From: Lichenicola sp965198655 | GTDB taxonomy: Bacteria; Pseudomonadota; Alphaproteobacteria; Acetobacterales; Acetobacteraceae | Reading direction: 5' to 3' | Length of the DNA stretch: 64,000 bases | Assembly (NCBI GenBank): GCA_965198655.1 | Contig: OZ240668.1 | Coordinates: 1,860,001-1,924,000, forward strand | Shown: positions 8,357-16,583 of the stretch, one piece after another | How the letters are laid out: each line of letters starts with the position of its first letter | How positions within the stretch are numbered: the first letter of the stretch is position 1 | Notes under the pieces: model-generated | What the model was told of the DNA's origin: nothing | Seen by the model: only the letters and a program-made list of their open reading frames with translations | Databases searched by the model: none | Program-made: the position numbers and the translations under genes

Positions 8357-8973
8357 TGGAAGCGTTCACCGTGCTGACGGCGATCGCGGCGCCGCTGGCG
8401 GAAGCCAACATCGACACCGACAAGATCATCCCGTCGCGGTTCCTCAAGACGATCGGGCGCACCGGGCTGGGCCGGAACGCCTTCGACGCCCTGCGCTACC
8501 ACGAGGATGGGTCGGAGAAGCCGGACTTCGTGCTGAACCGCGAGCCGTATCGCGCAGCACGGATCCTGATCACCCACGAGAACTTCGGCTGCGGCTCGTC
8601 GCGCGAGCACGCGCCGTGGGCGCTACTGGATTTCGGCATACGCTGCGTGATCGCGCCTTCGTTCGCCGACATCTTCCACAACAACTGCTTCAAGAACGGC
8701 ATCCTGCCGATCAGGCTGCCGCGCGCGGTGTGCGACCTGCTGATGCAGGACGCAGGCAGCGGGGCGAACAGCCGGCTGACGGTGGACCTCCGGCGCGAGG
8801 TGGTGGTGCGGCCGGACGGGCAGGAGGTGCCGTTCGCGGTGGATCCGCTGCGCCGGCACCTGCTGCTGGAAGGACTGGACGACATCGGGCAGACGCTGCG
8901 GCACGAGAACGCGATCGACCGGTTCGAGCGGGAGCGAGCGCGGTCCATGCCGTGGATGCAGGGCGTCGGGTAG
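8356..8973 (+). CDS. leuD: 3-isopropylmalate dehydratase small subunit
   Basis: The swivel-domain subunit that completes the isopropylmalate isomerase active site. It has 205 residues, normal for the family. It contains NIDTDKIIPSRFLKT near the start, the substrate-binding motif GCGSSREHAPWAL, and NNCFKNGILPI. The ATG overlaps the leuC stop by one base. leuB follows after a gap of about 365 bases. Confidence 0.97.
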   Translation: MEAFTVLTAIAAPLAEANIDTDKIIPSRFLKTIGRTGLGRNAFDALRYHEDGSEKPDFVLNREPYRAARILITHENFGCGSSREHAPWALLDFGIRCVIAPSFADIFHNNCFKNGILPIRLPRAVCDLLMQDAGSGANSRLTVDLRREVVVRPDGQEVPFAVDPLRRHLLLEGLDDIGQTLRHENAIDRFERERARSMPWMQGVG

Positions 8974-9338
8974 CGGTTCGGAGCCAGGCCCCGAGACCGA
9001 GGCGGCGTGTGGGTGGCGTCCGGCTCCGCCGGCACGGCGTCCGCGTGTGGGCCCTGAGACGTGCATGAAGTCACGAAACGCGCGTGTCCGGGTCACCCGC
9101 TCGAGCCGTTGCTGTCCATTGAGGATGTCGATCTGCTTCAAGCGCGCCCGGTCGCTCGAATGGCCATTCACTTCCCGTAGGCCCCGTGTGCGTGATCGAG
9201 GCCGGGTGCCAAGGCGCGGATCTCGATAGATAAATGTTAATCGCCGGACACGCCGAGGTCGGTGATGTCAAACAGTAACGTCACCTGGCATTGCCATCGC
9301 TTGACGCGCGCTCCATGCCTGTAGGACACGTCTTGCAT
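8974..9338. other. Intergenic region leuD-leuB, no feature seen
   Basis: About 365 bases without a convincing gene. Short open frames exist on both strands but have no recognisable start signal or family motif. I see no leucine-rich leader peptide with a terminator hairpin, so classical leu attenuation is not evident. It presumably holds the leuB promoter. The sequence is less GC-rich towards leuB. Confidence 0.4.
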
Positions 9339-10451
9339 ATGGTGCTGAACAAGAAGCTGCTGGTGTTGCCCGGTGATGGGATCGGGCCGGAAGTGATGCG
9401 CGAGGCCGGGCGGGTGGTCGGATGGCTGGGCCGGCGGCGCGGCATCAGCTTCGACATCAGCGAGGACCTGGTCGGCGGCGCCTCGATCGATGTCCACGGC
9501 GTGCCGATCCGGGACGAGGTGGTCGAGGCAGCGCGGGCGGCCGACGCGGTGCTGTTCGGCGCGGTGGGTGGACCGGACTGGAACGAGGTCGCGTTCGAGA
9601 ACCGGCCCGAGGTGGCGATCCTGCGCCTGCGCCAGGAGCTCGGCCTGTTCGCCAACCTGCGCCCGGCCACCGTGCTCGATCCCCTGGTCGAATCCAGCAC
9701 GCTGAAGCCCGAGGTGGTGCGCGGCCTCGACATCATGATCGTGCGCGAGACCGTGGGCGGCATCTATTTCGGCACTCCCCGCGGCATCGAGACACTGCCG
9801 GACGGCTCCCGGCGCGGCGTGAACACCGAGGTCTACACCACCGCCGAGATCGAGCGGGTGGCACGCGTGGCGTTCGAGCTGGCGGGCCGACGTGGCAACG
9901 CCGTGTGCTCGGTCGAGAAGTCGAACGTGATGGAGTCCGGCCTGCTGTGGCGGCAGGTGGTCACCGCGCTGCATGCGCGGGAGTATCCCGGCGTAGCGCT
10001 GACCCACATGCTGGCCGACAACTGTGCCATGCAGTTGGTGCGCAACCCGCGCCAGTTCGACGTGATCGTCACCGGCAACCTGTTCGGCGACCTGCTGTCC
10101 GACCTCGCTTCCATGCTGACCGGCAGCCTCGGCATGCTGCCCTCCGCGACGCTCGGCACGCCCGGCGCGGACGGGCGTCGGCCGGCGCTGTACGAGCCGA
10201 TCCACGGCAGCGCACCCGACATCGCCGGTCTCGGCCAAGCCAACCCGCTGGCGCAGATCCTGAGCCTGGCGATGCTGCTGCGCCATTCATTCGACCTCGA
10301 CGACGAGGCGCTGCTGGTGGAGCAGGCCTGCGTCAACGTGCTCGGCACGGGCCTGCGCACCGCGGACATCATGAGCCCGGGCATGGCGCGGGTCGGCACG
10401 GTGGTGATGGGCGAGGCGGTGCTTCGCGAATTGGACAAGCTGGTCGCCTAG
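9339..10451 (+). CDS. leuB: 3-isopropylmalate dehydrogenase
   Basis: LeuB oxidises and decarboxylates 3-isopropylmalate with NAD+. From the ATG at 9339 it has 370 residues, the usual length, and begins KKLLVLPGDGIGPEVM. Substrate and metal sites are in RETVGGIYFG and NLFGDLLSDLASML, and the NAD-binding segment is EPIHGSAPDIAG. The frame is open upstream to 9291, but that addition is outside the family alignment. The TAG stop lies at the very edge of a 173-bp inverted-repeat element, whose left end shares the stop codon bases. Confidence 0.96.
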   Translation: MVLNKKLLVLPGDGIGPEVMREAGRVVGWLGRRRGISFDISEDLVGGASIDVHGVPIRDEVVEAARAADAVLFGAVGGPDWNEVAFENRPEVAILRLRQELGLFANLRPATVLDPLVESSTLKPEVVRGLDIMIVRETVGGIYFGTPRGIETLPDGSRRGVNTEVYTTAEIERVARVAFELAGRRGNAVCSVEKSNVMESGLLWRQVVTALHAREYPGVALTHMLADNCAMQLVRNPRQFDVIVTGNLFGDLLSDLASMLTGSLGMLPSATLGTPGADGRRPALYEPIHGSAPDIAGLGQANPLAQILSLAMLLRHSFDLDDEALLVEQACVNVLGTGLRTADIMSPGMARVGTVVMGEAVLRELDKLVA

Positions 10452-10622
10452 AGCCCGTCCGAGAATGCGCTGTGCCGGCGATCCGACGCGCCTTTCTGCA
10501 CTTCCGGTGCTCACAGCCGGACGGCTGCTCCGCTCCGGTTCTCGAAAGACACGCCGGGCACGTTCCGCCGCTGGCGCGGCGGAACGCTCTCGCTCGGCAC
10601 AGCCCATTCTCGAACAGGCTCT
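10450..10622. mobile_element. MITE-like inverted-repeat element
   Basis: A 173-bp non-coding element with 28-bp terminal inverted repeats that match at 25 positions. The left end begins AGAGCCCGTCCGAGAATG and the right end, read inward on the other strand, begins AGAGCCTGTTCGAGAATG. Both continue with GCTGTGCCG. An internal perfect 10-bp hairpin lies at 10561-10586 (CGTTCCGCCG / CGGCGGAACG). It encodes nothing and has the size and form of a miniature inverted-repeat transposable element. The AGAGCC... ends resemble those of IS5-group elements, but that assignment is from memory. It sits immediately at the leuB stop codon. Confidence 0.65.
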
Positions 10623-10923
10623 GCGCGGACTGGTTACAGGAAAAGATCGTAGCTAGTTGGTGTGACTGATTCGGGCGTATGGCTAATGCGACGATTAGCC
10701 TTGTTCTGCCTCCGCGAAACCGCGAGGCTAGGTTCTCCCCGTCGAATTATCTTGCAGCTCGATCGAAAGCTTCGCCCTTCGAACGGTGACTTACGACAGC
10801 AGCTCGGCCTGTCGAGCCAGATGTCAGAGGTTCTGCTTCTGAAACGAGATCTCATGCACGGCTGAGGTCGTCAATGCGTCACCGGGTTGGGACAGCCATG
10901 ATGCTGCTATCTCGGAGGGCGGC
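10623..10923. other. Intergenic region after the MITE-like element
   Basis: About 300 bases, visibly less GC-rich than the flanking genes. A 67-codon open frame at 10662-10865 has no ribosome-binding site and no motif I recognise. I regard the stretch as decayed or non-coding DNA, part of the accessory patch that runs to about 13.5 kb. Confidence 0.35.
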
Positions 10924-11147
10924 ATGTCGGATCGGTTCGGGTTGTTCCTGTCAGCGGACAAGATACGCATTCCAGCGAGATTCTACGGCACGATGCGGCT
11001 CGTGGACGAACACGAGTGCCGGCCGCGACGCCGAGGACCAGTGGCCTCGACATGCTGCCGCGTGAGTTCCAGACCAAGATCGACATCACCTTCGATCTGC
11101 TGCTGAAACTCGGCTTCGTCCCGGTCGATCCCACCCATCCGTCCTAA
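10924..11147 (+). pseudogene. Broken short gene, unknown family
   Basis: A reading frame starts at ATG 10924 after a good ribosome-binding site (GGAGGGCGGC). It begins MSDRFGLFLSADKIRIPARF, which reads like real protein, then degenerates after about 25 residues. A second frame downstream closes with MLPREFQTKIDITFDLLLKL...THPS and a TAA at 11145-11147, also protein-like. Together they look like one short gene of about 70-75 residues interrupted by at least one frameshift. I do not recognise the family. Its position just upstream of a toxin relic would suit an orphan immunity-type gene, but that is inference. Confidence 0.35.
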
Positions 11148-11765
11148 CCCGCTCTATCTCGAGGCCCTCGCTGCGCACGACCAGGCGGCACAAGCCGAAC
11201 AGGACGTCCAACCGCTCGTGCCGGACAGCCTTGCCGCGCATTTCATTCCGATCCCGTTTCAGACCACGTTCCCCGCTCATGCCGGAGATGTGGCTGAAAT
11301 ACGGACTGGTTCCGCCCAGGCGCCACGCGGGTGCGGCGCGGGACCGCACCAACGGCCAGGCTGCGTCCAGACGTAACGCGACGTCGCTTCCGTCTCCGTC
11401 CGGTCCGTCGGCACCGGACCTGCCGCTGCACCTTTTGGCTGACCCATGCACAACTCCGGTTGGGGGCAAGCGAGACCTCCAGTTCCCCTGGATGCCGGCG
11501 CAGAAGCCGTTCCTGCCCGACCGCACGGGCGGCGTATTCCCGTCCTCCGCCGGTCGAGACCGGCTGCCTGTCGAACCCACCGCCAACAGCTTGGGTCCCC
11601 TGCCGACAGACGATTTCGAAGCCTTTCTCGACTTCCTGGGCGATCCGGAACGGGGCACGCCGTATGCCACGAGCGGTATGTCAGCTCCGACGCATGAAGC
11701 GGCACAGGAGGCGCTCGGTCCGTCCGATCCATCCGCCTCGACGACGCGCCGTTGCGACCACCACG
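11148..11765 (+). other. Decayed coding DNA upstream of toxin relic
   Basis: Several partial frames here look protein-like but none forms a complete gene. One begins about 11149 (PLYLEALAAHDQAAQAEQ... HFIPIPFQTTFP) and loses sense near 11330. Another, about 11280-11740, reads KRDLQFPWMPAQKPFLPD and DDFEAFLDFLGDPERGTPY. They switch frames, as expected for a degraded long gene, perhaps the N-terminal or central part of the polymorphic toxin whose C-terminal domain follows. No family could be assigned. Confidence 0.3.
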
Positions 11766-12425
11766 ATGAACGCTGCGCCGACAGCACCGGATGCGTCAAA
11801 ACTTGATGGCGCTGTCGCGGTACATGAAGCAGCGTCCAACGCGAAGGCAAGACAACCATCGGCTAGTGCTTGCGACGCGATACGGCCCGTCTATCCCGTC
11901 GAGGTCGGAATCGGCATCGTTGCGGCTGGTGTTGCGGGCGGAGTGGGGGCTGCTGCCCGCGCAATCGGAGGGGCCATTCTGAGGCAGTTCGTACCCAGAG
12001 GCCGGCCAGTCGCGCGCGGCACGCCGGCAGAAGGGACCGCGGTAGACGAAGAACCGTAGGGCCATTCGGTTGCTGTAAACAAACAAAGTGGTTCACATGC
12101 ATCGGCCGCGTCCGCTGCAACCGCGAAACCACGAATTTCATCCCTGAAGCAGGCCGGCCATGTCCTTGGAACGCCACGATACCGAATCGACTTAAAGACA
12201 ACCCAAGACTTCGTTTTTCGACGGCACCTCGGCGGAGGCTGATGCGCTGACTCAGGAAGCGTGGGAGAAGGGAACCCCCTCTACCGAAGGCTCAACATTC
12301 GCGATTACGATTTTGGCCGGTGCATAGGAACTGCACCAGATGGCAAAGGCCAGTCCATCGTTCGTGTTACACAGGCCTCGACCGGCCGGATCCATGGTCA
12401 CCCGTACGGATGGAAAGAACCATAA
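11766..12425 (+). pseudogene. Polymorphic toxin C-terminal domain, frameshifted
   Basis: The first open part (11766-12059) encodes 97 residues with a Gly/Ala-rich hydrophobic stretch (GIVAAGVAGGVGAAARAIGG) and ends at TAG 12057-12059. Past that stop, the same frame continues into LKQAGHVLGTPRYRIDLK. Near 12200 the frame shifts and reads SFFDGTSAEADALTQEAWEK. Near 12290 it shifts again and reads NIRDYDFGRCIGTAPDGKGQ ... RVTQASTGRIHGHP, stopping at 12423-12425. Joined, these pieces make a continuous domain of the pattern GTPxY...LK...EADALTQEAW..GTP...RDYDFG...VRVxQ..GRIHGHP. I recall this as the C-terminal toxin domain annotated 'polymorphic toxin type 17'. One stop and two frameshifts make it non-functional. 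Confidence 0.6.
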
Positions 12426-12441
12426 ATCCGCCGCTGACGTG

Positions 12442-12909
12442 ATGCTCCGGCCGATCATGACCGCGTTGATTACGACTTACGGCAGCCTTGCCGAACCCAG
12501 ATACGACAAAATCCACGTCGCGATGGATGGCCCTATTTATCGCAACCTGATCGCTGAGCTTCGAAGGAACGGTATGGACGTTCTGAACACGACGGATGAG
12601 AACGACGACGGGGCGAGTTTCTTGGACATCAGCCAGTTCGGTGATCGAGTCGGTCTGGCGTTGTCCGGTGTCGGTCCATTCGCCTCGCTAATCCATAAGG
12701 ATGAGGATGAGCGATACGTCCGGGTCACCGAGCCGGATCAGGGGCCGACGCCTTTGGCGAGGGCGGTGGCTGCGCACGTCATAGAAGCTGGGTTCCTGTT
12801 GCTGCCCCGGGACCTCATGACGAGGACGGTCAAGATGAACCGCTGGGACGAGTCGACCGAAGCTACGCTCTACCAGGCCTTGTTCACCGACACCGACTGG
12901 ATCCCGTAG
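12442..12909 (+). CDS. Putative immunity-type protein (intact copy)
   Basis: A 155-residue soluble, acidic protein starting MLRPIMTALITTYGSLAEPR. The frame is open upstream to 12340, but that part overlaps the toxin relic. ATG 12457 is another possible start. It holds no motif I can name. Its C-terminal half (LARAVAAHVIEAGFLL...MNRWDESTEATLYQALF) is well kept and is repeated in a broken copy at 13056-13507. Position 17 bases after a polymorphic-toxin C-terminal domain, small size, and tandem duplication are the usual marks of an immunity gene. The role is inferred from context, not from sequence family. Confidence 0.6.
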   Translation: MLRPIMTALITTYGSLAEPRYDKIHVAMDGPIYRNLIAELRRNGMDVLNTTDENDDGASFLDISQFGDRVGLALSGVGPFASLIHKDEDERYVRVTEPDQGPTPLARAVAAHVIEAGFLLLPRDLMTRTVKMNRWDESTEATLYQALFTDTDWIP

Positions 12910-13055
12910 CATGGGGTGAGGATTACTCACGTTCGATTTCGAGATTTCGTGCAGGCAGCCCGTTCTCGCTGCAAGCTGATCATTTTCCGGTTCGTGGGCA
13001 CAACCACGGGCTCAGCCTCCACGCACGCCTGGTCGACACGACGCTCCAGTCGATC

Positions 13056-13507
13056 ATGACCGCGATGGTTACGACCTATGGCAATCTTGCCGAGCCTAGA
13101 TACCACGACATCTACGTCACGATCGATGGCCGTGCTCATCGGAACCTAATCGCTGAGCTTCGGCGGAACGGCATGGACGTCCTGGATACGACGGATGTGA
13201 CGACGACGTAGCGAGTTTCCTGGTCATCAGCCGATCCGGCGACGAGGTCGGCTTGGCGCCGTCCGGCATGGGTCCGTTCGCCTCGCTGATCCATCAGGAT
13301 GAGAAGGAGCGGTATGTCTGGATCACCGACCCGGATTAGGGGCTTACGCCGCTCGCGAAGGCGGTGGCCGCGCACGTCGTGGAGGCCGGGTTCCTGTTGC
13401 TGAGCCGGGACGTCGTGACACGGACGGTCAAGATGAACCGCTGGGACGGGTCGACCGAAGCGACGCTCTACCAGGCCCTGTTCACCGACACCGACTGGAT
13501 CCCGTAG
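13056..13507 (+). pseudogene. Tandem degenerate copy of the putative immunity gene
   Basis: This stretch is about 80% identical to 12457-12909 over its whole length, ending in the same residues (YQALFTDTDWIP). It has lost function. A 1-base deletion near 13205 shifts the frame into a TAG, and a later CAG-to-TAG change at 13337-13339 adds a second stop. The ATG matching 12457 is kept, while the one matching 12442 has become ACG, which hints that 12457 may be the real start of the intact copy. A duplicated copy left to decay next to a broken toxin fits a toxin-immunity locus in breakdown. Confidence 0.7.
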
Positions 13508-13822
13508 CCCCGGGCGAGGATGAACCCGCCTCGGGTCCAGGAAGCTTATGAAGCTTGAGGCTCCGGCCTCCGGTCGGGCCGCCAGCCTGCGCATGGTCGC
13601 GCCTTGCGAGCCGCACCTTGTGGTTGGTGGCGGCAGCGGTAATGACGAGGTCGGTCAGCCAGACCGTGCGGCGGGGAAGGGAACGCTCGGCAGGAGGAGC
13701 GCCCTGGACGACCCGGTGGCACCCCCGTTGTTCGGTCACCCGCACCAGAAGACTGGATCGAGTAGAATGTCCGGTCGGCTGCTGGACACCGGGCTTCCGC
13801 CGATCCTGGACAACCTACGAAC
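13508..13822. other. Intergenic region, possible degraded DNA
   Basis: About 315 bases with no supported gene. A short open frame on each strand (plus strand 13548-13859, minus strand 13482-13745) has protein-like patches such as VWLTDLVITAAATNHK, but no start signal or recognised family. It may be transposase or other accessory debris at the edge of the decayed patch. It ends at a strong hairpin downstream of rpsU. Confidence 0.3.
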
Positions 13823-13848
13823 CGGTCGAGCCGCGGCGGGCTCGACCG
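13823..13848 (-). terminator. Hairpin downstream of rpsU
   Basis: A perfect 10-bp inverted repeat, CGGTCGAGCC / GGCTCGACCG, with a 6-base loop, 44 bases beyond the rpsU stop in the direction of rpsU transcription. No T-run follows, so it may be a weak or Rho-assisted terminator, or an RNA-stabilising stem. Confidence 0.5.
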
Positions 13849-13892
13849 ACCTCGGCTAGGCTATGCCGCGTCGATGCCGACCCGGCGCGACG

Positions 13893-14096
13893 TCAGAAGC
13901 CCTCGCGCTCCAGGCGCTTGCGCTCCATCTTGCGGGCGCGGCGCACGGCCTCGGCGGCCTCGCGGGCGCGTCGCTCGGACGGCTTCTCGTAGTGCCGGCG
14001 CAGCTTCATCTCGCGGAAGATGCCCTCGCGCTGCATCTTCTTCTTGAGCGCCTTGAGCGCCTGGTCGACGTTGTTGTCGCGGACGAGAACCTGCAC
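13893..14096 (-). CDS. rpsU: 30S ribosomal protein S21
   Basis: A 67-residue basic protein of the small subunit. It reads MQVLVRDNNVDQALKALKKK, then EGIFREMKLRRHYEKPSERR and a Lys/Arg-rich tail, typical for alphaproteobacterial S21. I start it at the GTG at 14096, which matches the family N-terminus and has AGGAG upstream. The longer open frame to 14288 is not homologous. It diverges from def and the COQ9-family gene, an arrangement that gave the latter its old name. Confidence 0.95.
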   Translation of the reverse strand: MQVLVRDNNVDQALKALKKKMQREGIFREMKLRRHYEKPSERRAREAAEAVRRARKMERKRLEREGF

Positions 14097-14286
14097 TGTG
14101 CCGTACACTCCTGATCGGGTTGCGCCGACGCCGCGTTGGGGGCGCCGACGCGTGTCTGGTCGGACGCCGTCGCTTCGCGGAACCCGAAGAGGCGGGCCTA
14201 TAGCACAACGCGATGCGGATGCACAATTGTTCCCGGATCGGCAACAACACGCCAAGTTGCTTGGTCCCTGTCGAGGATGAACCGTC

Positions 14287-14823
14287 ATGGCCTTGTTGAA
14301 GATCGCCCGCCTGGGTCATCCGGTGCTGCTGGGCAAGGCCGAGCCGGTGCAGGACCCGACCTCGCCCGCGATCGCGCAGTTGATTGAGGACATGATCGAG
14401 ACCATGAACGACGCGTCCGGCGCCGGGCTGGCGGCGCCCCAGGTGCACGTGCCGTTGCGCTTGTTCGTCTATCATGTGCCGGCGCAGCGCAGCGCCGGCA
14501 GCGACGACCCGCCGCGGGAGGTGGACGCGCTGATCAACCCGGTGCTGACCCCGATCGGCGACGAGATGGCGACCCACACCGAGGGCTGCCTGTCGATCCC
14601 CGGCCTGCGCGGCGCCGTGCCGCGGCCGGCACGGGTCCGGTACGAGGGGCTGGACCGGCACGGCCGGCCGGTCTCCGGCGAGGCGTCCGGATTCCTGGCC
14701 TTGGTGCTGCAGCACGAGCAGGACCATCTGGACGGGATCCTGTATCCGATGCGCATGACCGACCTGAGCCGGCTCGGCTACGAGACCGAGTATGCGCGTT
14801 ACGGTGTGGGCGACAACGCGTGA
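14287..14823 (+). CDS. def: Peptide deformylase
   Basis: Removes the formyl group from the N-terminal methionine of new proteins. All three active-site motifs are present: GAGLAAPQ, EGCLSIPG (metal ligand Cys at about residue 101) and QHEQDHLDG (His about 143 and 147, catalytic Glu between). The length, 178 residues, is normal. It diverges from rpsU with about 190 bases between, and its stop overlaps the GTG start of the next gene by 4 bases, indicating coupling. Confidence 0.95.
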   Translation: MALLKIARLGHPVLLGKAEPVQDPTSPAIAQLIEDMIETMNDASGAGLAAPQVHVPLRLFVYHVPAQRSAGSDDPPREVDALINPVLTPIGDEMATHTEGCLSIPGLRGAVPRPARVRYEGLDRHGRPVSGEASGFLALVLQHEQDHLDGILYPMRMTDLSRLGYETEYARYGVGDNA

Positions 14824-15467
14824 CCAGGCTGGGGAGGGCGCTGATGGCGGCGGCCTCGCTGGCCGGCGGCGTGTCCGCGCTGGTCGAGGTCGCGAGCAAC
14901 GGGCTGGCGCCGCCGCTGGAGCCGGACCCGGCGCGCGACGCGGCGATCCGGGCAATGCTGCCCCTGGTGCCGGAACTGGGCTGGACCGTGCGCGCGCTGC
15001 GCCAGGCGGCCGGACCGGATGCCGACATGCTGTTCCCGGGCGGCCCGGCGGAGATGGTGGAAACGCACAGCGCGATCGCCGACGCGACGATGGCGGCGAC
15101 GCCGGTGACGGAGGAACGGCTGAGCCGGCGGGTGCGGGCGCTGCTGCTGGCGCGGCTCGACCAGGCGGAGCCGGACCGCGAGGCGATCCGGCGCGGCTTG
15201 TCGCTGTTGTCGCTCCCGGGCAACCGGCCTGCGGGCGCGCGCAGCCTGCTGCGCACCGTGGACGCCGTCTGGCAGGCGGCCGGCGACACCGCGACCGGCT
15301 TCAGTTGGTACAGCAAGCGGGCGCTGCTGGCGGGGGTGTATTCGGCGACGCTGCTATATTGGCTGCGCCGCGGCGGCGGCCCGGACACCGAGGCGTTCCT
15401 GGATCGCCGGCTGGAGGGCGTGGCGCGGATCGGCAGCCTTGGCCGGCGCTTGGCTCGCAGCGGCTAA
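14820..15467 (+). CDS. COQ9 family protein, rpsU-divergent
   Basis: A 215-residue protein of the COQ9 family, which binds isoprene lipids and assists ubiquinone hydroxylation in mitochondria; the bacterial role is inferred to be similar. Recognisable parts are the C-terminal GDTATGFSWYSKRALLAGVYSAT segment and TEAFLDRRLEGVARIG. The family was once listed as 'rpsU-divergently transcribed protein', and here it indeed lies on the def side of a divergent rpsU. It starts at GTG 14820 within the def stop; ATG 14844 is an alternative. A multi-hairpin repeat begins at its stop. Confidence 0.85.
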   Translation: MTRLGRALMAAASLAGGVSALVEVASNGLAPPLEPDPARDAAIRAMLPLVPELGWTVRALRQAAGPDADMLFPGGPAEMVETHSAIADATMAATPVTEERLSRRVRALLLARLDQAEPDREAIRRGLSLLSLPGNRPAGARSLLRTVDAVWQAAGDTATGFSWYSKRALLAGVYSATLLYWLRRGGGPDTEAFLDRRLEGVARIGSLGRRLARSG

Positions 15468-15585
15468 GACCAGGGGCGTTGCCCCTGGACCCCATGAAGG
15501 GCGGAGCCCTTCAAACCCGATTCTCAAAGTTAAAGGGGTCTGGGGCCCCCGGCCCCAGTGGGTCTAGGGCAAAGCCCTAGCTTTG
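15467..15585. repeat. Multi-hairpin intergenic repeat, copy 2
   Basis: Same orientation and layout as the copy at 6806: CCAGGGGC/GCCCCTGG, GAAGGGC/GCCCTTC, TGGGGCC/GGCCCCA, then a changed last stem CTAGGGC/GCCCTAG in which both arms carry the compensating change (A/T in place of C/G). It lies between the convergent COQ9-family gene and ilvE, 10 bases from the ilvE stop, and could terminate both transcripts. Confidence 0.85.
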
Positions 15586-15595
15586 CTTCTTGTCC

Positions 15596-16498
15596 TCAGG
15601 CGGCGAGGCGGGTGCGGACTTCGTCCGGCGTCATCCGTACCAGCGCCTCGTAGTCGCGCAGCAGCGTCTCGGTGATCGGGCCGGGCGCGAACTCGAGCGT
15701 GCCGATCTGGCGCACCGGGGTCACCTCGGCGGCACTCCCGGCCAGGAACACCTCGGTCGCCCGAGCCATCTCGTCCGGCATGATCGCCCGCTCGATCACC
15801 GGGATCTGCCGGCGATGCGCCAGCGCCATCACCGTGCGGCGGGTGATGCCGTCGAGGAAGCAGTCGGGAATGGGCGTGTGCAGCGCGCCGTCCATGACGA
15901 AGAAGATGTTGGCGCCGGTCGCCTCCGAGACCTGGCCGCGCCAGTCCAGCATCAGCGCGTCGTTGAACCCTTCCGCCTCGGCCGCATGCTTGGACATGGT
16001 GCCGATCATGTAGAGGCCGGCAGCCTTGGAGCGGATCGGTGCGGTCTCGGGATGCGGGCGCTTCCAGGCCCCCATGCCGAGGCGCACGCCCTTCATGCGG
16101 TCGGCGCCGAACAGGTTCGGCCAGGCCCAGACCGCGACCATCAGGTGGATGGTGGTCTGCTGCGCGGAAACGGACAACTGCTCGGCGCCGCGCCAGGCGA
16201 GCGGACGGATATAGGCGTCGGTCATCCCGCTCTCGGCCAGCACCAGCCGGCAGGCGTCGTCGATCTGGTCGGCCGAGTACGGGATCTCGAAGCCGAGGAT
16301 GCGGCCGCTCTCGATCAGGCGGTCGGTGTGCTCGCGCAGCTTGAAGATGTGTCCGTTATAGGCGCGCTCGCCCTCGAACACGGCGCTGGCGTAGTGCAGC
16401 CCGTGCGACAGCACGTGCAGCTTGGCGTCGCGCCACGGGATCAGCCGGCCGTCCCACCAGATCGAGCCATCCCGGTCGTCGAACGGAACCAGGGTCAT
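15596..16498 (-). CDS. ilvE: Branched-chain amino acid aminotransferase
   Basis: A PLP enzyme of fold type IV that interconverts Leu, Ile and Val with their 2-oxo acids. It has 300 residues. SHGLHYASAVFEGERAY and the PLP lysine in RSKAAGLYM (about residue 158) are visible, followed by DALMLDWRGQVSEATGANIF, which binds the phosphate and substrate, and LDGITRRTVMALA. A class IV relative (D-amino acid transaminase) is less likely given the match to IlvE-type motifs. It diverges from a MarR-type regulator gene with an 85-base intergenic region. Confidence 0.93.
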   Translation of the reverse strand: MTLVPFDDRDGSIWWDGRLIPWRDAKLHVLSHGLHYASAVFEGERAYNGHIFKLREHTDRLIESGRILGFEIPYSADQIDDACRLVLAESGMTDAYIRPLAWRGAEQLSVSAQQTTIHLMVAVWAWPNLFGADRMKGVRLGMGAWKRPHPETAPIRSKAAGLYMIGTMSKHAAEAEGFNDALMLDWRGQVSEATGANIFFVMDGALHTPIPDCFLDGITRRTVMALAHRRQIPVIERAIMPDEMARATEVFLAGSAAEVTPVRQIGTLEFAPGPITETLLRDYEALVRMTPDEVRTRLAA

Positions 16499-16583
16499 GC
16501 ACGGTGTCCTTCTGCCAGCGCCTGGGGATGCCTAAAAGCCCGCTTCCATTAAGTCAATGAAGCTGTCTTAACTGCGACCGCGC

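Noticed and set aside
10662..10865. A 67-codon open frame after the MITE-like element
   Set aside because: No ribosome-binding site, no recognisable motif, and located in decayed DNA.
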